DNA of 18,173 bases from JBBIJR01 sp037445875 (GTDB lineage Bacteria > CLD3 > SB21): contig JBBIJR010000072.1 of the NCBI GenBank assembly GCA_037445875.1, positions 1 to 18,173 of the forward strand. Direction: 5' to 3'. This document shows positions 1 to 6,614 of this stretch, in pieces (positions within the stretch are counted from its first letter, which is position 1; the number at the start of each line of letters is the position of its first letter). Position numbers and translations under genes: made by a program. A model generated the notes under the pieces. The model had not been told where the DNA came from. It was given only the letters and a program-made list of their open reading frames with translations, and searched no databases.

Positions 1-258
1 GCAGAAAGTATTTTGAATGATATCTTCAATGACATACTTTTCCTGATGTTCGGTTGCATGACGGCTGAAATTGAGCTTATACTTAATGTAGAAATGGAGG
101 CGTTTCTTGTAGCGGTCCCACAATGCGACCATGGCCCCATGGAAATGGACAGGACTCTGTCCAAGACGCACTAACTCTCTGTCCGGGACGCCACTCCAGT
201 CGACGAACTCAGGCTCGGTTGCGGGCATCTCGGTGCCCGGAGAAAGATCATCCTTCAA
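1..258 (-). CDS. ECF-like RNA polymerase sigma factor, N-terminal part (cut by window edge)
   Basis: Reading the - strand from about 258 down to base 1 gives an open frame that runs off the left edge. The visible C-terminal part matches sigma-70 region 2. A segment like 'FHGAMVALWDRYKKRLHFYI' resembles the ECF pattern 'FeaLydrYsprLyrya', and it ends in 'IEDIIQNTF', which corresponds to the diagnostic 'aEDlvQetF' of region 2.2, the core-RNAP-binding helix. Region 4 would lie outside the window. I chose the TTG at 258-256 as start because GGGAG (272-268) precedes it by 9 bases. A GTG at 300 and an ATG at 228 are in the same frame and cannot be excluded. An insertion of about ten residues (around NFSRHATEHQ) before the DIIQ motif is longer than in typical ECF factors. 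It is transcribed away from the quinone oxidoreductase gene. No anti-sigma gene is visible on this side. Family assignment rests on one motif region only. Confidence 0.6.
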   Translation of the reverse strand, partial: MKDDLSPGTEMPATEPEFVDWSGVPDRELVRLGQSPVHFHGAMVALWDRYKKRLHFYIKYKLNFSRHATEHQEKYVIEDIIQNTFC

Positions 259-414
259 TGAACCATTCTCCCATCTGAGGGCAAGGGTCTCAACGTACAC
301 GTAACGTATTAATTACAAATAAGTTGTTCTATAGGAAAGAAACAAGAGAATATTGGCAGACCGGACTCAGCAAGTGATTAACTTAAATAATATGCAGAGA
401 TCATAGGAATAACT
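259..414. promoter_or_regulatory. AT-rich divergent intergenic region (sigma factor / oxidoreductase)
   Basis: This spacer separates the divergent sigma-like gene and the quinone oxidoreductase gene and is far more AT-rich than the flanking coding DNA (for example 301-335 and 375-395). It must hold promoters in both directions. On the + strand a TTGGCA at 353-358 is followed 17 bases later by a weak -10-like GATTAA (376-381). An AGGA at 405-408 serves as ribosome binding site for the GTG at 415. No clear inverted repeat or known riboswitch was seen. The exact promoter is a guess. Confidence 0.35.
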
Positions 415-1431
415 GTGACGGGAAGCACACTTGTGACTATTTCATCTATGTTTGGAACCTGCATCATGAATCCCGGCACGCACGGAAGGTTGGAATGGGC
501 TGAGATGCCGGTGCCGACGCCGCGTCCCGGACAGGTCATGGTCAGGATTCACTGCGCCGGCGTTAACCGTGCGGACCTGCTGCAACGAAGGGGCCTGTAT
601 CCGCCGCCGGAGGGAGAGTCGGAGATCCCCGGTCTGGAATGCGCCGGTGAGATTGTCGCGTCCGAAGGGCCAGTCGGATCGTGGCGTGAGGGGGATCGAG
701 TGATGGCCTTGTTGGCCGGCGGTGGTTACGCCGAGTACGCAGCGATCGACCACCGGCTGCTCCTCCGCGTGCCCGACGGGATGTCGTACGAAGAGGCCGC
801 TGCCGTCCCGGAGGCCTTTCTGACCGGGTACCTCAATCTGGTCGCGCTCGGCCGTGTGCAAGCCGGTGAAAGCGTCCTGGTTCATTCCGGAGCAAGCGGA
901 ATCGGCACAGCGTCCATCCAGGTTGCAAAACATCTGAAGGCAAGCGTCGTGACGACTGTAGGCAGTCCGACAAAGGCGTCTTTCTGCCTGAGGCTTGGAG
1001 CGGACGAGGCATTCAACTACCGGACGGACGACTGGGCGCAGTGCCTCGGTGAGAATCGTATCGATGCGGTGCTCGATACGGTTGGGGCAGCTTATCTCGC
1101 TGCCAACATCCGGGTCCTCAGGCCGGGAGGGCGGCTGCTCCTGATCGGCTTGCTCGGGGGATCCCACGCAGAAATGGATATGGGATCCGTATTGGCGAAG
1201 AATCTGATCGTCCGCGGGTCGACCCTCCGCAACAAGACGACAGAAGACAAGGCCCGCCTGATCTCGTCGTTCACCGAGGACCTGCTGCCGGAGTTTTCCA
1301 GGGGAACCGTAAGACCTGTCGTACATGCTGTGTTTCCGATTTCCCACGTGGAAGAAGCGCATCGGTGTATGGAGCGCAACAAGAATATGGGGAAGATCGT
1401 GCTCTCCATCCGCCGATCAGATGCGGGTTGA
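415..1431 (+). CDS. NAD(P)H:quinone oxidoreductase, PIG3/zeta-crystallin type (MDR superfamily)
   Basis: This is a cytosolic medium-chain dehydrogenase/reductase of the zinc-free quinone oxidoreductase branch, predicted to reduce quinones or other activated carbonyls with NADPH. The signature of the p53-inducible PIG3 group is plain: 'NRADLLQRRGLYPPP' at residues 51-65 followed by 'IPGLECAGEI' (71-80). The Rossmann nucleotide loop is 'VHSGASGIGTASIQVAK' (156-172), and the C-terminal half ends with the usual 'HVEEAHRCMERNKNMGKIVL'. The Cys ligands of a structural zinc site are absent, as expected for this branch. The GTG start at 415 has AGGA six bases upstream and gives 338 residues. The ATG at 448 would give 327 residues, closer to family length, and aligns better with family N-termini, but it has no visible Shine-Dalgarno. 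It precedes the signalling operon by 92 bp. No operon partner is evident, and the substrate is not predictable. Confidence 0.9.
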   Translation: MTGSTLVTISSMFGTCIMNPGTHGRLEWAEMPVPTPRPGQVMVRIHCAGVNRADLLQRRGLYPPPEGESEIPGLECAGEIVASEGPVGSWREGDRVMALLAGGGYAEYAAIDHRLLLRVPDGMSYEEAAAVPEAFLTGYLNLVALGRVQAGESVLVHSGASGIGTASIQVAKHLKASVVTTVGSPTKASFCLRLGADEAFNYRTDDWAQCLGENRIDAVLDTVGAAYLAANIRVLRPGGRLLLIGLLGGSHAEMDMGSVLAKNLIVRGSTLRNKTTEDKARLISSFTEDLLPEFSRGTVRPVVHAVFPISHVEEAHRCMERNKNMGKIVLSIRRSDAG

Positions 1432-1485
1432 ACCGGACAGAATATATGGCTAAGTTTAAAGAAACCTTTGGTTGACTCGATCCGT

Positions 1486-1527
1486 ATGCCCATGCATGGA
1501 GATCTCGTGAGCCACGTCCCGCGATGA
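1486..1527 (+). other. possible 13-codon upstream ORF overlapping the phosphatase start
   Basis: ATG at 1486 opens a short frame (MPMHGDLVSHVPR) whose TGA overlaps the phosphatase ATG as ATGA (1524-1527). The best ribosome-binding sequence of the region, GGAG at 1498-1501, is 22 bases from the phosphatase ATG but only 5 bases from an in-frame GTG of this short ORF (1507). The phosphatase start itself has no good Shine-Dalgarno. Translational coupling through this mini-ORF is therefore possible. This is an inference from spacing only. Confidence 0.2.
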
Positions 1528-3800
1528 AAAAACCGCCGATTGTCAACAAAGTCCACCTCCTGCTGATCGTTGCTCTGTTTGCCGTCGGTCTGGCGATCAG
1601 TTCGTTCTCCTTCTATGCCAAGGTGCGCTTCTTTGCCGTGGTCGTACTCAACGAACTGGTCATCATGAGCGTGGTCGTGGTGGTACTGTACTCGTCCCAG
1701 AAACACTCGATGTTCGACGAAGTGAGCATTACGCGGCGTCTGAGACTCGCTCTCCTGTTTGTCGTACTGATCTATGTGATCGGGTTTGCGTCGGTCCACT
1801 TCACGGAACCCGAGTACATTACGCCACGATACGCGGGCGGTTTTGTGATGCGGGCGAACTCGTGGTCGGCGGTGATCGTGGCCAACGTCATCGGCATGAC
1901 CGCCCTCTTCAGCCTTTCGGTGTGTCTGCGCATTCTCCGCTCCTTGATTCTGCACCGTCAGAAGAAGAACACCGCCGTCTATTTCCATCTCATGTGGCTG
2001 CTGGGAGGGCTTTCCATTCTGTCGGCCGCCGGTACCGGGCAACCGCTCCGCTACGACCCGTCCGCCAACCATCCATTGACCTTCACGCTCCTGCTCTTGA
2101 CCACGGCGCTTATGTTCATCAATATGTTTCGCGTCGGCTGGCTTACCGTGCTGAACCGCCGCCAGAAATTCATGACGTTCCTCGGCGGGATTGTCTTCAC
2201 GCTGGTCACGGCCGGTCTGCACGGGGCGGAGATCGGAGGCGGGGTGACCTACGCCGATATGGTCAATTCGTACAGCGTGGTCGCTGGCTCGTTTCTCTTT
2301 CTGGTAACCGTTTTTGCCTTCCTGTACAGCCTGGCCACGACCGTGGTGGCGTTCCTGCACCTGCCTACCGCGGCCATCTACGACAAGAAAGTCCGCGAGA
2401 TCAACTCGATCTACGCCCTTAGCCGCACGATCAATTCCCTCTTCGATTTCGACAAGATCGTGGCCACGGTAACCCAACTCGTATGCGAGGCGACGAATGC
2501 GCAGGCCTGCTGGCTGGAAATGGCGACGACCCGGAATCCAACGTCGCGGTCGTCGTTCCGGTTTGTTGCTTCGAGATCAGCCGATCATTTCAGAGTGCCC
2601 TTTCTCGAGGTGTCCTTCAGGAGATTTCTCTCCGGAGAACCGGCGGCGCGGCAGGTGCCGAGTAACGATCCCGACTTCCGGAGCTACCTGGCTTATCCCG
2701 TGGAAACCATTCTGGAAGCCCGAAAACCCTTTCTGATCAATCAAGTAAAACGGGACCGGATGACCCGGGACCTCCGGCGCACGCCGATCGAGTCGCTGCT
2801 TGCGGTGCCGCTCATCTCGGGCGAAGAGGTCATCGGGATCATCTATGCCGTGAAGGCCGTGCCGTTCGGATTCGACCAGGACGACATAGCCGTGGTTTCC
2901 GCGTTTGCCAACCAGACCACCGTGGCCATCGAAAACGCACGTCTCGTGACGGAGTCTCTGGAAAAAGAGCGGCTGGCCGAGGAACTGCGCATCGCGCATG
3001 ATGTGCAGATGAGATTGATTCCCCAGGAAGTGCCGCTCATACGCAACGAAACGCACACACTGTGTCTGGATATCGGGGCCATGACCATACCGGCGAACGA
3101 GGTAGGAGGCGACTACTACGACTTCGTCAAACTGGCGGACTGGCGGACCGGCATCGTTGTGGGAGACGTTTCCGGCAAAGGTACCTCAGCCGCTTTTTAT
3201 ATGGCGGAGATTAAAGGCATCATCCAGTCGCTCGCGGGCATCTATTCTTCTCCGCGGGACCTCCTCGTGGCCGTCAACGACGTACTCTTTGCAACGCTGG
3301 ACCGGAAGACGTTCATCACACTGATCTACGTGGACTTCGACATATCCAGGTGCGAACTGCACTTTGCACGGGCCGGCCATTGTCCGCTGCTGCACCTCGA
3401 CGGCAGCGGTGCGCATTTTCTTCAGCCCAACGGAATCGGGCTGGGCCTGGACAGCGGTCCGTTGTTCCGGAGCACGATCGAGGACCGCGTCCTTCGCTTC
3501 GACGCGGGGGAAGTGGTCGTCCTGTACTCGGACGGCCTGGTGGAGGCGCGCAACGAGCGGGGCGAAGAGTACGGGGAAACGCGTCTCTGCAAGTCCGTCG
3601 AGTCGGTCCGACACCTCGATGCCCTCGCGATCAAGGACCGGATCGTGTCGAACGTGAAGGCATTTGTGGGTTCCGCCCGTGTACATGACGACCTGACGTG
3701 CGTCGTCCTCAAGGTGAGAGCCCTGGAAGAAGCGCGCGCGGGTGACCAGCGTGTTCCGGGCGTTACGGACGCGGAGCAGCGCACCGGAGGTCTTTCGTGA
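1524..3800 (+). CDS. membrane-bound GAF / SpoIIE-type PP2C serine phosphatase (RsbU-like)
   Basis: This is a sensor phosphatase that should dephosphorylate a STAS anti-anti-sigma protein, most likely the one encoded next. The N-terminal 280 residues hold about eight hydrophobic segments (roughly 9-28, 35-55, 74-92, 115-135, 153-170, 184-203, 217-233, 250-280). They form a membrane sensor that I cannot assign to a named family. A GAF domain covers about 305-470. A short charged helix (475-495) leads to the SpoIIE/PP2C domain at about 515-735. The metal-binding motifs are all present: GGDYYD (528-533), GDVSGKG (547-553), ARAGHCPL (615-622), YSDGLVEA (668-675) and DDLTCVVLKV (722-731). The catalytic domain therefore looks active. 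The length of 758 residues is usual for membrane-GAF-PP2C fusions. The ATG at 1524 lacks a clear ribosome binding site. Downstream lie the STAS and kinase genes, the standard partner-switching set. Confidence 0.93.
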   Translation: MKKPPIVNKVHLLLIVALFAVGLAISSFSFYAKVRFFAVVVLNELVIMSVVVVVLYSSQKHSMFDEVSITRRLRLALLFVVLIYVIGFASVHFTEPEYITPRYAGGFVMRANSWSAVIVANVIGMTALFSLSVCLRILRSLILHRQKKNTAVYFHLMWLLGGLSILSAAGTGQPLRYDPSANHPLTFTLLLLTTALMFINMFRVGWLTVLNRRQKFMTFLGGIVFTLVTAGLHGAEIGGGVTYADMVNSYSVVAGSFLFLVTVFAFLYSLATTVVAFLHLPTAAIYDKKVREINSIYALSRTINSLFDFDKIVATVTQLVCEATNAQACWLEMATTRNPTSRSSFRFVASRSADHFRVPFLEVSFRRFLSGEPAARQVPSNDPDFRSYLAYPVETILEARKPFLINQVKRDRMTRDLRRTPIESLLAVPLISGEEVIGIIYAVKAVPFGFDQDDIAVVSAFANQTTVAIENARLVTESLEKERLAEELRIAHDVQMRLIPQEVPLIRNETHTLCLDIGAMTIPANEVGGDYYDFVKLADWRTGIVVGDVSGKGTSAAFYMAEIKGIIQSLAGIYSSPRDLLVAVNDVLFATLDRKTFITLIYVDFDISRCELHFARAGHCPLLHLDGSGAHFLQPNGIGLGLDSGPLFRSTIEDRVLRFDAGEVVVLYSDGLVEARNERGEEYGETRLCKSVESVRHLDALAIKDRIVSNVKAFVGSARVHDDLTCVVLKVRALEEARAGDQRVPGVTDAEQRTGGLS

Positions 3801-3826
3801 TGCGTCCCGCGTCCAAATTTCGGTTT

Positions 3827-3884
3827 GAATTAGATGAAAAAATGGATAAGTTGCGCGGTAGCGCAACGTCGTTTCATCTAATTT
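3827..3884 (+). repeat. nested inverted repeat / composite hairpin in phosphatase-STAS spacer
   Basis: Two dyads are nested inside the 106 bp spacer. The outer arms AATTAGATGAAA (3828-3839) and TTTCATCTAATT (3872-3883) are a perfect 12 bp inverted repeat, extended by a G-U pair (3827/3884). Inside, GTTGCGC (3850-3856) and GCGCAAC (3861-3867) form a perfect 7 bp stem with a GGTA loop. There is no T tract after the 3' arm, so it does not look like a simple intrinsic terminator. The structure ends only 7 bases before the STAS Shine-Dalgarno region (3891-3902). It could be an mRNA stability element, a partial terminator, a translation switch or a protein-binding operator. Confidence 0.8.
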
Positions 3885-3906
3885 CATTCGAGAGGGGAAG
3901 GGTTTC

Positions 3907-4275
3907 ATGAGTGGATTTGAAGTCATGCGTCGGGACAACCAGGACGTATCGGTGCTGTTCCTGAAGGGTTACCTGGACGCGCACACTTATCCGCACTTTG
4001 AGACGGAACTGCAGCGGCTCGTGGACGAACGGCGGTACAAGATCGTTGTGGATTTCCGCGAGCTGCACTACATCTCGAGCGCGGGTTTGGGCGTCTTCAT
4101 GGGTTTCATCGAGACGGTGAGGGAAAACGCGGGCGACATCAAACTCTGCTCGATGTCCCAGAAAGTGTACAAAGTCTTCGACCTGCTGGGATTCCCGACC
4201 ATCTACGAGATCGTCAAGGACGACGCCGAGGCCATCGGACGCTTCGAGGCTCCCATGAAGAGCAGTCAATTGTGA
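3907..4275 (+). CDS. STAS-domain anti-sigma factor antagonist (RsbV/SpoIIAA-like)
   Basis: This single-domain STAS protein of 122 residues is the middle partner of a partner-switching circuit. When unphosphorylated it would bind the anti-sigma kinase and free that protein's target. The STAS core is clear: 'VLFLKGYLDAHTYPHFETEL' at the start of the fold, then 'KIVVDFRELHYISSAGLGVF' (45-64). In alignment with B. subtilis SpoIIAA (DSSGLG) the phospho-acceptor serine corresponds to Ser58, and the preceding Asp is replaced by Ser57. The later 'VYKVFDLLGF' matches the family's 'v..lfel.gl' helix. The ATG at 3907 has a strong purine-rich ribosome binding site (AGAGGGGAAGGG, 3891-3902). Its stop overlaps the kinase GTG start by four bases (GTGA, 4272-4275), which implies translational coupling and fixed stoichiometry. 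A nested hairpin just upstream may set its expression relative to the phosphatase. Confidence 0.93.
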   Translation: MSGFEVMRRDNQDVSVLFLKGYLDAHTYPHFETELQRLVDERRYKIVVDFRELHYISSAGLGVFMGFIETVRENAGDIKLCSMSQKVYKVFDLLGFPTIYEIVKDDAEAIGRFEAPMKSSQL

Positions 4276-4715
4276 AGTACGAGAACGTGGTGAAGGCCAA
4301 AAAGGCAAATAAGTTCACGCTGCACATCCCGAGCCGGACGGACAACCTGGAGATCATCCGGGACTTCGTGGTCGGCATTGCCCGCAAATTCGGCTTCGAG
4401 AACGAGGCGATCAGTGAGATCGAACTCGCCGTCGACGAGGCCTGTGCCAACGTCATCAAACACGCGTACCGCTACGACGACCGCAAGCACATTGACATCA
4501 CCGTGGAGACCAATTCGCGCAAGATGACGATCACCATCAGCGACCAGGGCCGGGGCTTCGATCCGTTGAGCCTCGAGTCGGCCGAGGAGCGACTGCAAAA
4601 GCACGCTCGGGGCGGACTGGGAATCGCGCTGATCAAACGCGTAATGGACGAGGTGAGCTTCAACATCGATCCTGGACGGCGTAACGAAGTGCGCATGGTC
4701 AAATACATTTCATAA
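4272..4715 (+). CDS. anti-sigma regulatory serine/threonine kinase (RsbW/SpoIIAB-like HATPase)
   Basis: This is a 147-residue GHKL/HATPase_c kinase, expected to phosphorylate the STAS protein encoded just before it and to sequester a sigma factor or other target when the STAS protein is phosphorylated. The N box reads 'EIELAVDEACANVIKHAY' (49-66) with Glu56 and Asn60 in the usual E-x-x-x-N spacing. The G1 box is 'ISDQGRGFD' (89-97), and the G2 region 'ARGGLGIALIK' (112-122) supplies the glycine-rich ATP lid. The length matches RsbW and SpoIIAB. The GTG at 4272 overlaps the preceding stop. A weak GAAGAG lies 9 bases upstream, so translation probably depends on coupling. No sigma-B/F-type gene follows, unlike the classical rsb and spoIIA operons. 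The client must therefore be encoded elsewhere, or may be a non-sigma target. Confidence 0.93.
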   Translation: MKYENVVKAKKANKFTLHIPSRTDNLEIIRDFVVGIARKFGFENEAISEIELAVDEACANVIKHAYRYDDRKHIDITVETNSRKMTITISDQGRGFDPLSLESAEERLQKHARGGLGIALIKRVMDEVSFNIDPGRRNEVRMVKYIS

Positions 4716-4745
4716 ATTCCTCCCTTTTCGCTTTGCATTCAACCC

Positions 4746-6407
4746 ATGGTTTTTGAACTACCGCCTGAAATGGGGGATTTCTGGGGTCTCACGGCACGCC
4801 TTCTTTCCTCGTGGATGCTTCTCTACCCGGAACTCCACTATCGCTTCCGGTTCTTTCCCTTCAGCCGGTATTTCCGGAAGGAACCCGAGATACTGGCCGA
4901 TGCCCCTTACCGGTTGGAACCCGATCGGGCGCTCCCTTTTCTCGTCCTCATCAAAGACGCGCATCGGTTCCCGGTCACCGTGCGGCGCATCGCCGTGCAG
5001 GGTGTTCGCGGCGGTCAACGGATCGAAAAGACTTTCGAAGTGGAAGAACACGTCGAAACCCCGATATGGCACCGGTCGTTGTTGGTACAGGTTCCTCCGG
5101 AATTCCGCGGAGAGGAAATGGACTTCGATGTGATCGTGACGATCGAACAGTCTGGCCGAACGAAGACGATCCATAACGACAATCTGCCCGGCTTGTCCCA
5201 TCGACCGCTCACGGTCTTCCTCGCTGAAGAGTCCCAACCTGCCCTCGAAGGCTGGTTTGCCGGCGATCTGCACTATCATACGGACTACACATCGGACCAG
5301 GTGGAATTCGGTGCGCCGTTGGAAGCGACCGTCGAGGCCTCCCGGGCGATGGGACTGAATTTCGTAGCGGCCACCGATCATTCCTATGACCTGGACGACC
5401 GGGAGGATGATTGTCTCGCCCGGGACGCCGATCTGAGCAAGTGGACGAAGTCGCGAAAGGAGATCCGGCGACTGAACGAAACGATGGAAGGACTCTTTAC
5501 CGTTCTGGCCGGCGAGGAAGTGACCTGTTCCAATGCAGAGGGGCGCAATGTTCATCTCCTCGTGCTCGGCGATGAGCGGTTTCACGACGGTTCGGGCGAC
5601 GGAGCAGAACGATGGCTGCAGACGGATTCGGAATACTCGATCGTTGATCTACTGGACAGAAAGAGCGCAAATGCCATTGCGATAGCGGCGCATCCCTGCG
5701 ATCCGGCGCCTATCCTGGAGAAACGGCTGATTCTTCGCGGCCGATGGGAGATCGAGGACTGGATGAACGATGTGACCGGATTTCAGATTCTCAATGGGCT
5801 CGACGACGCGGCCTTTCGAGAAGGCCTACGGCGGTGGAGTGCGGAACTCCTGAAGGGACGCCGGGTGTTCATTTACGCAGGCAACGACGCCCACGGGAAC
5901 TTCAATCGTTTCAGGCAAGTGAAGCTCCCGATGGTCACGCTACACGAAAAGAACCAACATCAGCGGCTCGGCTGGGCAAGGACCTTCGTGTGGCTCGGGA
6001 GGAGTGCTTTTTCAGAGAGCTCCGTCCTGGAGGCGCTTCGGCAGGGCCGAGCTGTGATCACAACCGGACCCATGGCGGAACTGGTGGTCGAGAACGAACG
6101 TGGGGTTGTTTATCGCAGTGGGGATGTGGTGGAGGGAAGGGATTGTACAGCCCGCTGCAGGATCCGGTCGAGCAAAGAAACCGGCTTCCTGACTGCCGGT
6201 CGCTTGATGGGTGGTGGGGAACGATCCGAAGTGGTTTTGCGCGAGTTTCGGCTTAAGGGGGGCGAGTATTCCTGTGATCAGTGGTGGTCCGTATCCGATG
6301 GACTCCAGTACATCCGCCTGGAGGTCGAGACATCGAATAACCTGTGCGCCTTCACCAATCCAGTGTGGTTCCCAGGACCAAGAATTCAGCAGACGATGCC
6401 CGACTAA
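4746..6407 (+). CDS. PHP-domain metallohydrolase, CehA/McbA-like
   Basis: This 553-residue protein has a polymerase-and-histidinol-phosphatase (PHP) fold in its C-terminal two thirds. The expected metal ligands are visible: GDLHYHTDYTSD (173-184, His176 and His178), ATDHSYD (209-215), AGEEV (255-259), NVHLLVLG (268-275), AAHP (314-317) and GNDAHGNFNRF (379-389). This arrangement fits the CehA/McbA branch, which contains phosphoesterases and a carbaryl hydrolase. The natural substrate is unknown. Residues 1-165 have no motif I recognise and look like a beta-rich accessory domain. No signal peptide is evident, so it is probably cytoplasmic. The ATG at 4746 lacks a visible Shine-Dalgarno. It lies 30 bp after the anti-sigma kinase on the same strand with no terminator between, so it is probably transcribed with the signalling module. 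A role as an effector is only suggested by position. Confidence 0.85.
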   Translation: MVFELPPEMGDFWGLTARLLSSWMLLYPELHYRFRFFPFSRYFRKEPEILADAPYRLEPDRALPFLVLIKDAHRFPVTVRRIAVQGVRGGQRIEKTFEVEEHVETPIWHRSLLVQVPPEFRGEEMDFDVIVTIEQSGRTKTIHNDNLPGLSHRPLTVFLAEESQPALEGWFAGDLHYHTDYTSDQVEFGAPLEATVEASRAMGLNFVAATDHSYDLDDREDDCLARDADLSKWTKSRKEIRRLNETMEGLFTVLAGEEVTCSNAEGRNVHLLVLGDERFHDGSGDGAERWLQTDSEYSIVDLLDRKSANAIAIAAHPCDPAPILEKRLILRGRWEIEDWMNDVTGFQILNGLDDAAFREGLRRWSAELLKGRRVFIYAGNDAHGNFNRFRQVKLPMVTLHEKNQHQRLGWARTFVWLGRSAFSESSVLEALRQGRAVITTGPMAELVVENERGVVYRSGDVVEGRDCTARCRIRSSKETGFLTAGRLMGGGERSEVVLREFRLKGGEYSCDQWWSVSDGLQYIRLEVETSNNLCAFTNPVWFPGPRIQQTMPD

Positions 6408-6614
6408 AAAACATAAAAAAAAGCTTGCATTGGCAGTCATATTGGATATATTGAAACTGCTTAGAGTTCTGTAAATCAATCAGTTATCTTTCATCGGTCT
6501 TGATCTTTGTCCCCGAAGGGAAGGGTGTCGTCGCTTTTCTGGCGGGGGTTGGTTGGTTTCCAGCACTGATGCAATTTCATCATGACCAGATACATGCGGA
6601 ATAGCGGAGGGGAT
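6408..6614 (+). promoter_or_regulatory. AT-rich spacer with candidate promoter for the secreted-protein gene
   Basis: The first 70 bases after the PHP gene are very AT-rich, with A-runs at 6408-6422. A sigma70-like pair, TTGCAT (6425-6430) and TATATT (6447-6452), is separated by 16 bases. A second overlapping possibility is TTGAAA at 6451-6456 with TAAATC 15 bases later. The following ~130 bases would be an untranslated leader containing a small CCC-CGAA-GGG hairpin around 6511-6521. It matches no riboswitch class I can recognise. The ribosome binding site GGAGGGG (6606-6612) sits before the ATG at 6615. Confidence 0.35.

Noticed and set aside
1092..2477. 461-codon open frame on the - strand
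   Set aside because: It is antisense to the oxidoreductase end and the phosphatase membrane domain. Its product is rich in His, Asp, Arg and Gln with no domain, the usual mirror of GC-rich coding DNA.
3827..3884. Reading the nested dyad as an intrinsic terminator
   Set aside because: No T tract follows the 3' arm on the + strand, and the STAS gene needs transcription through it.
6582..6614. Start of the secreted protein at the ATG at 6582
   Set aside because: It is in frame, but the ATG at 6615 has GGAGG just upstream and gives a standard signal peptide. The earlier start adds a polar 11-residue stretch before it.
6480..6614. Riboswitch in the leader of the secreted-protein gene
   Set aside because: Only a small hairpin is visible, and no known aptamer consensus was recognised.
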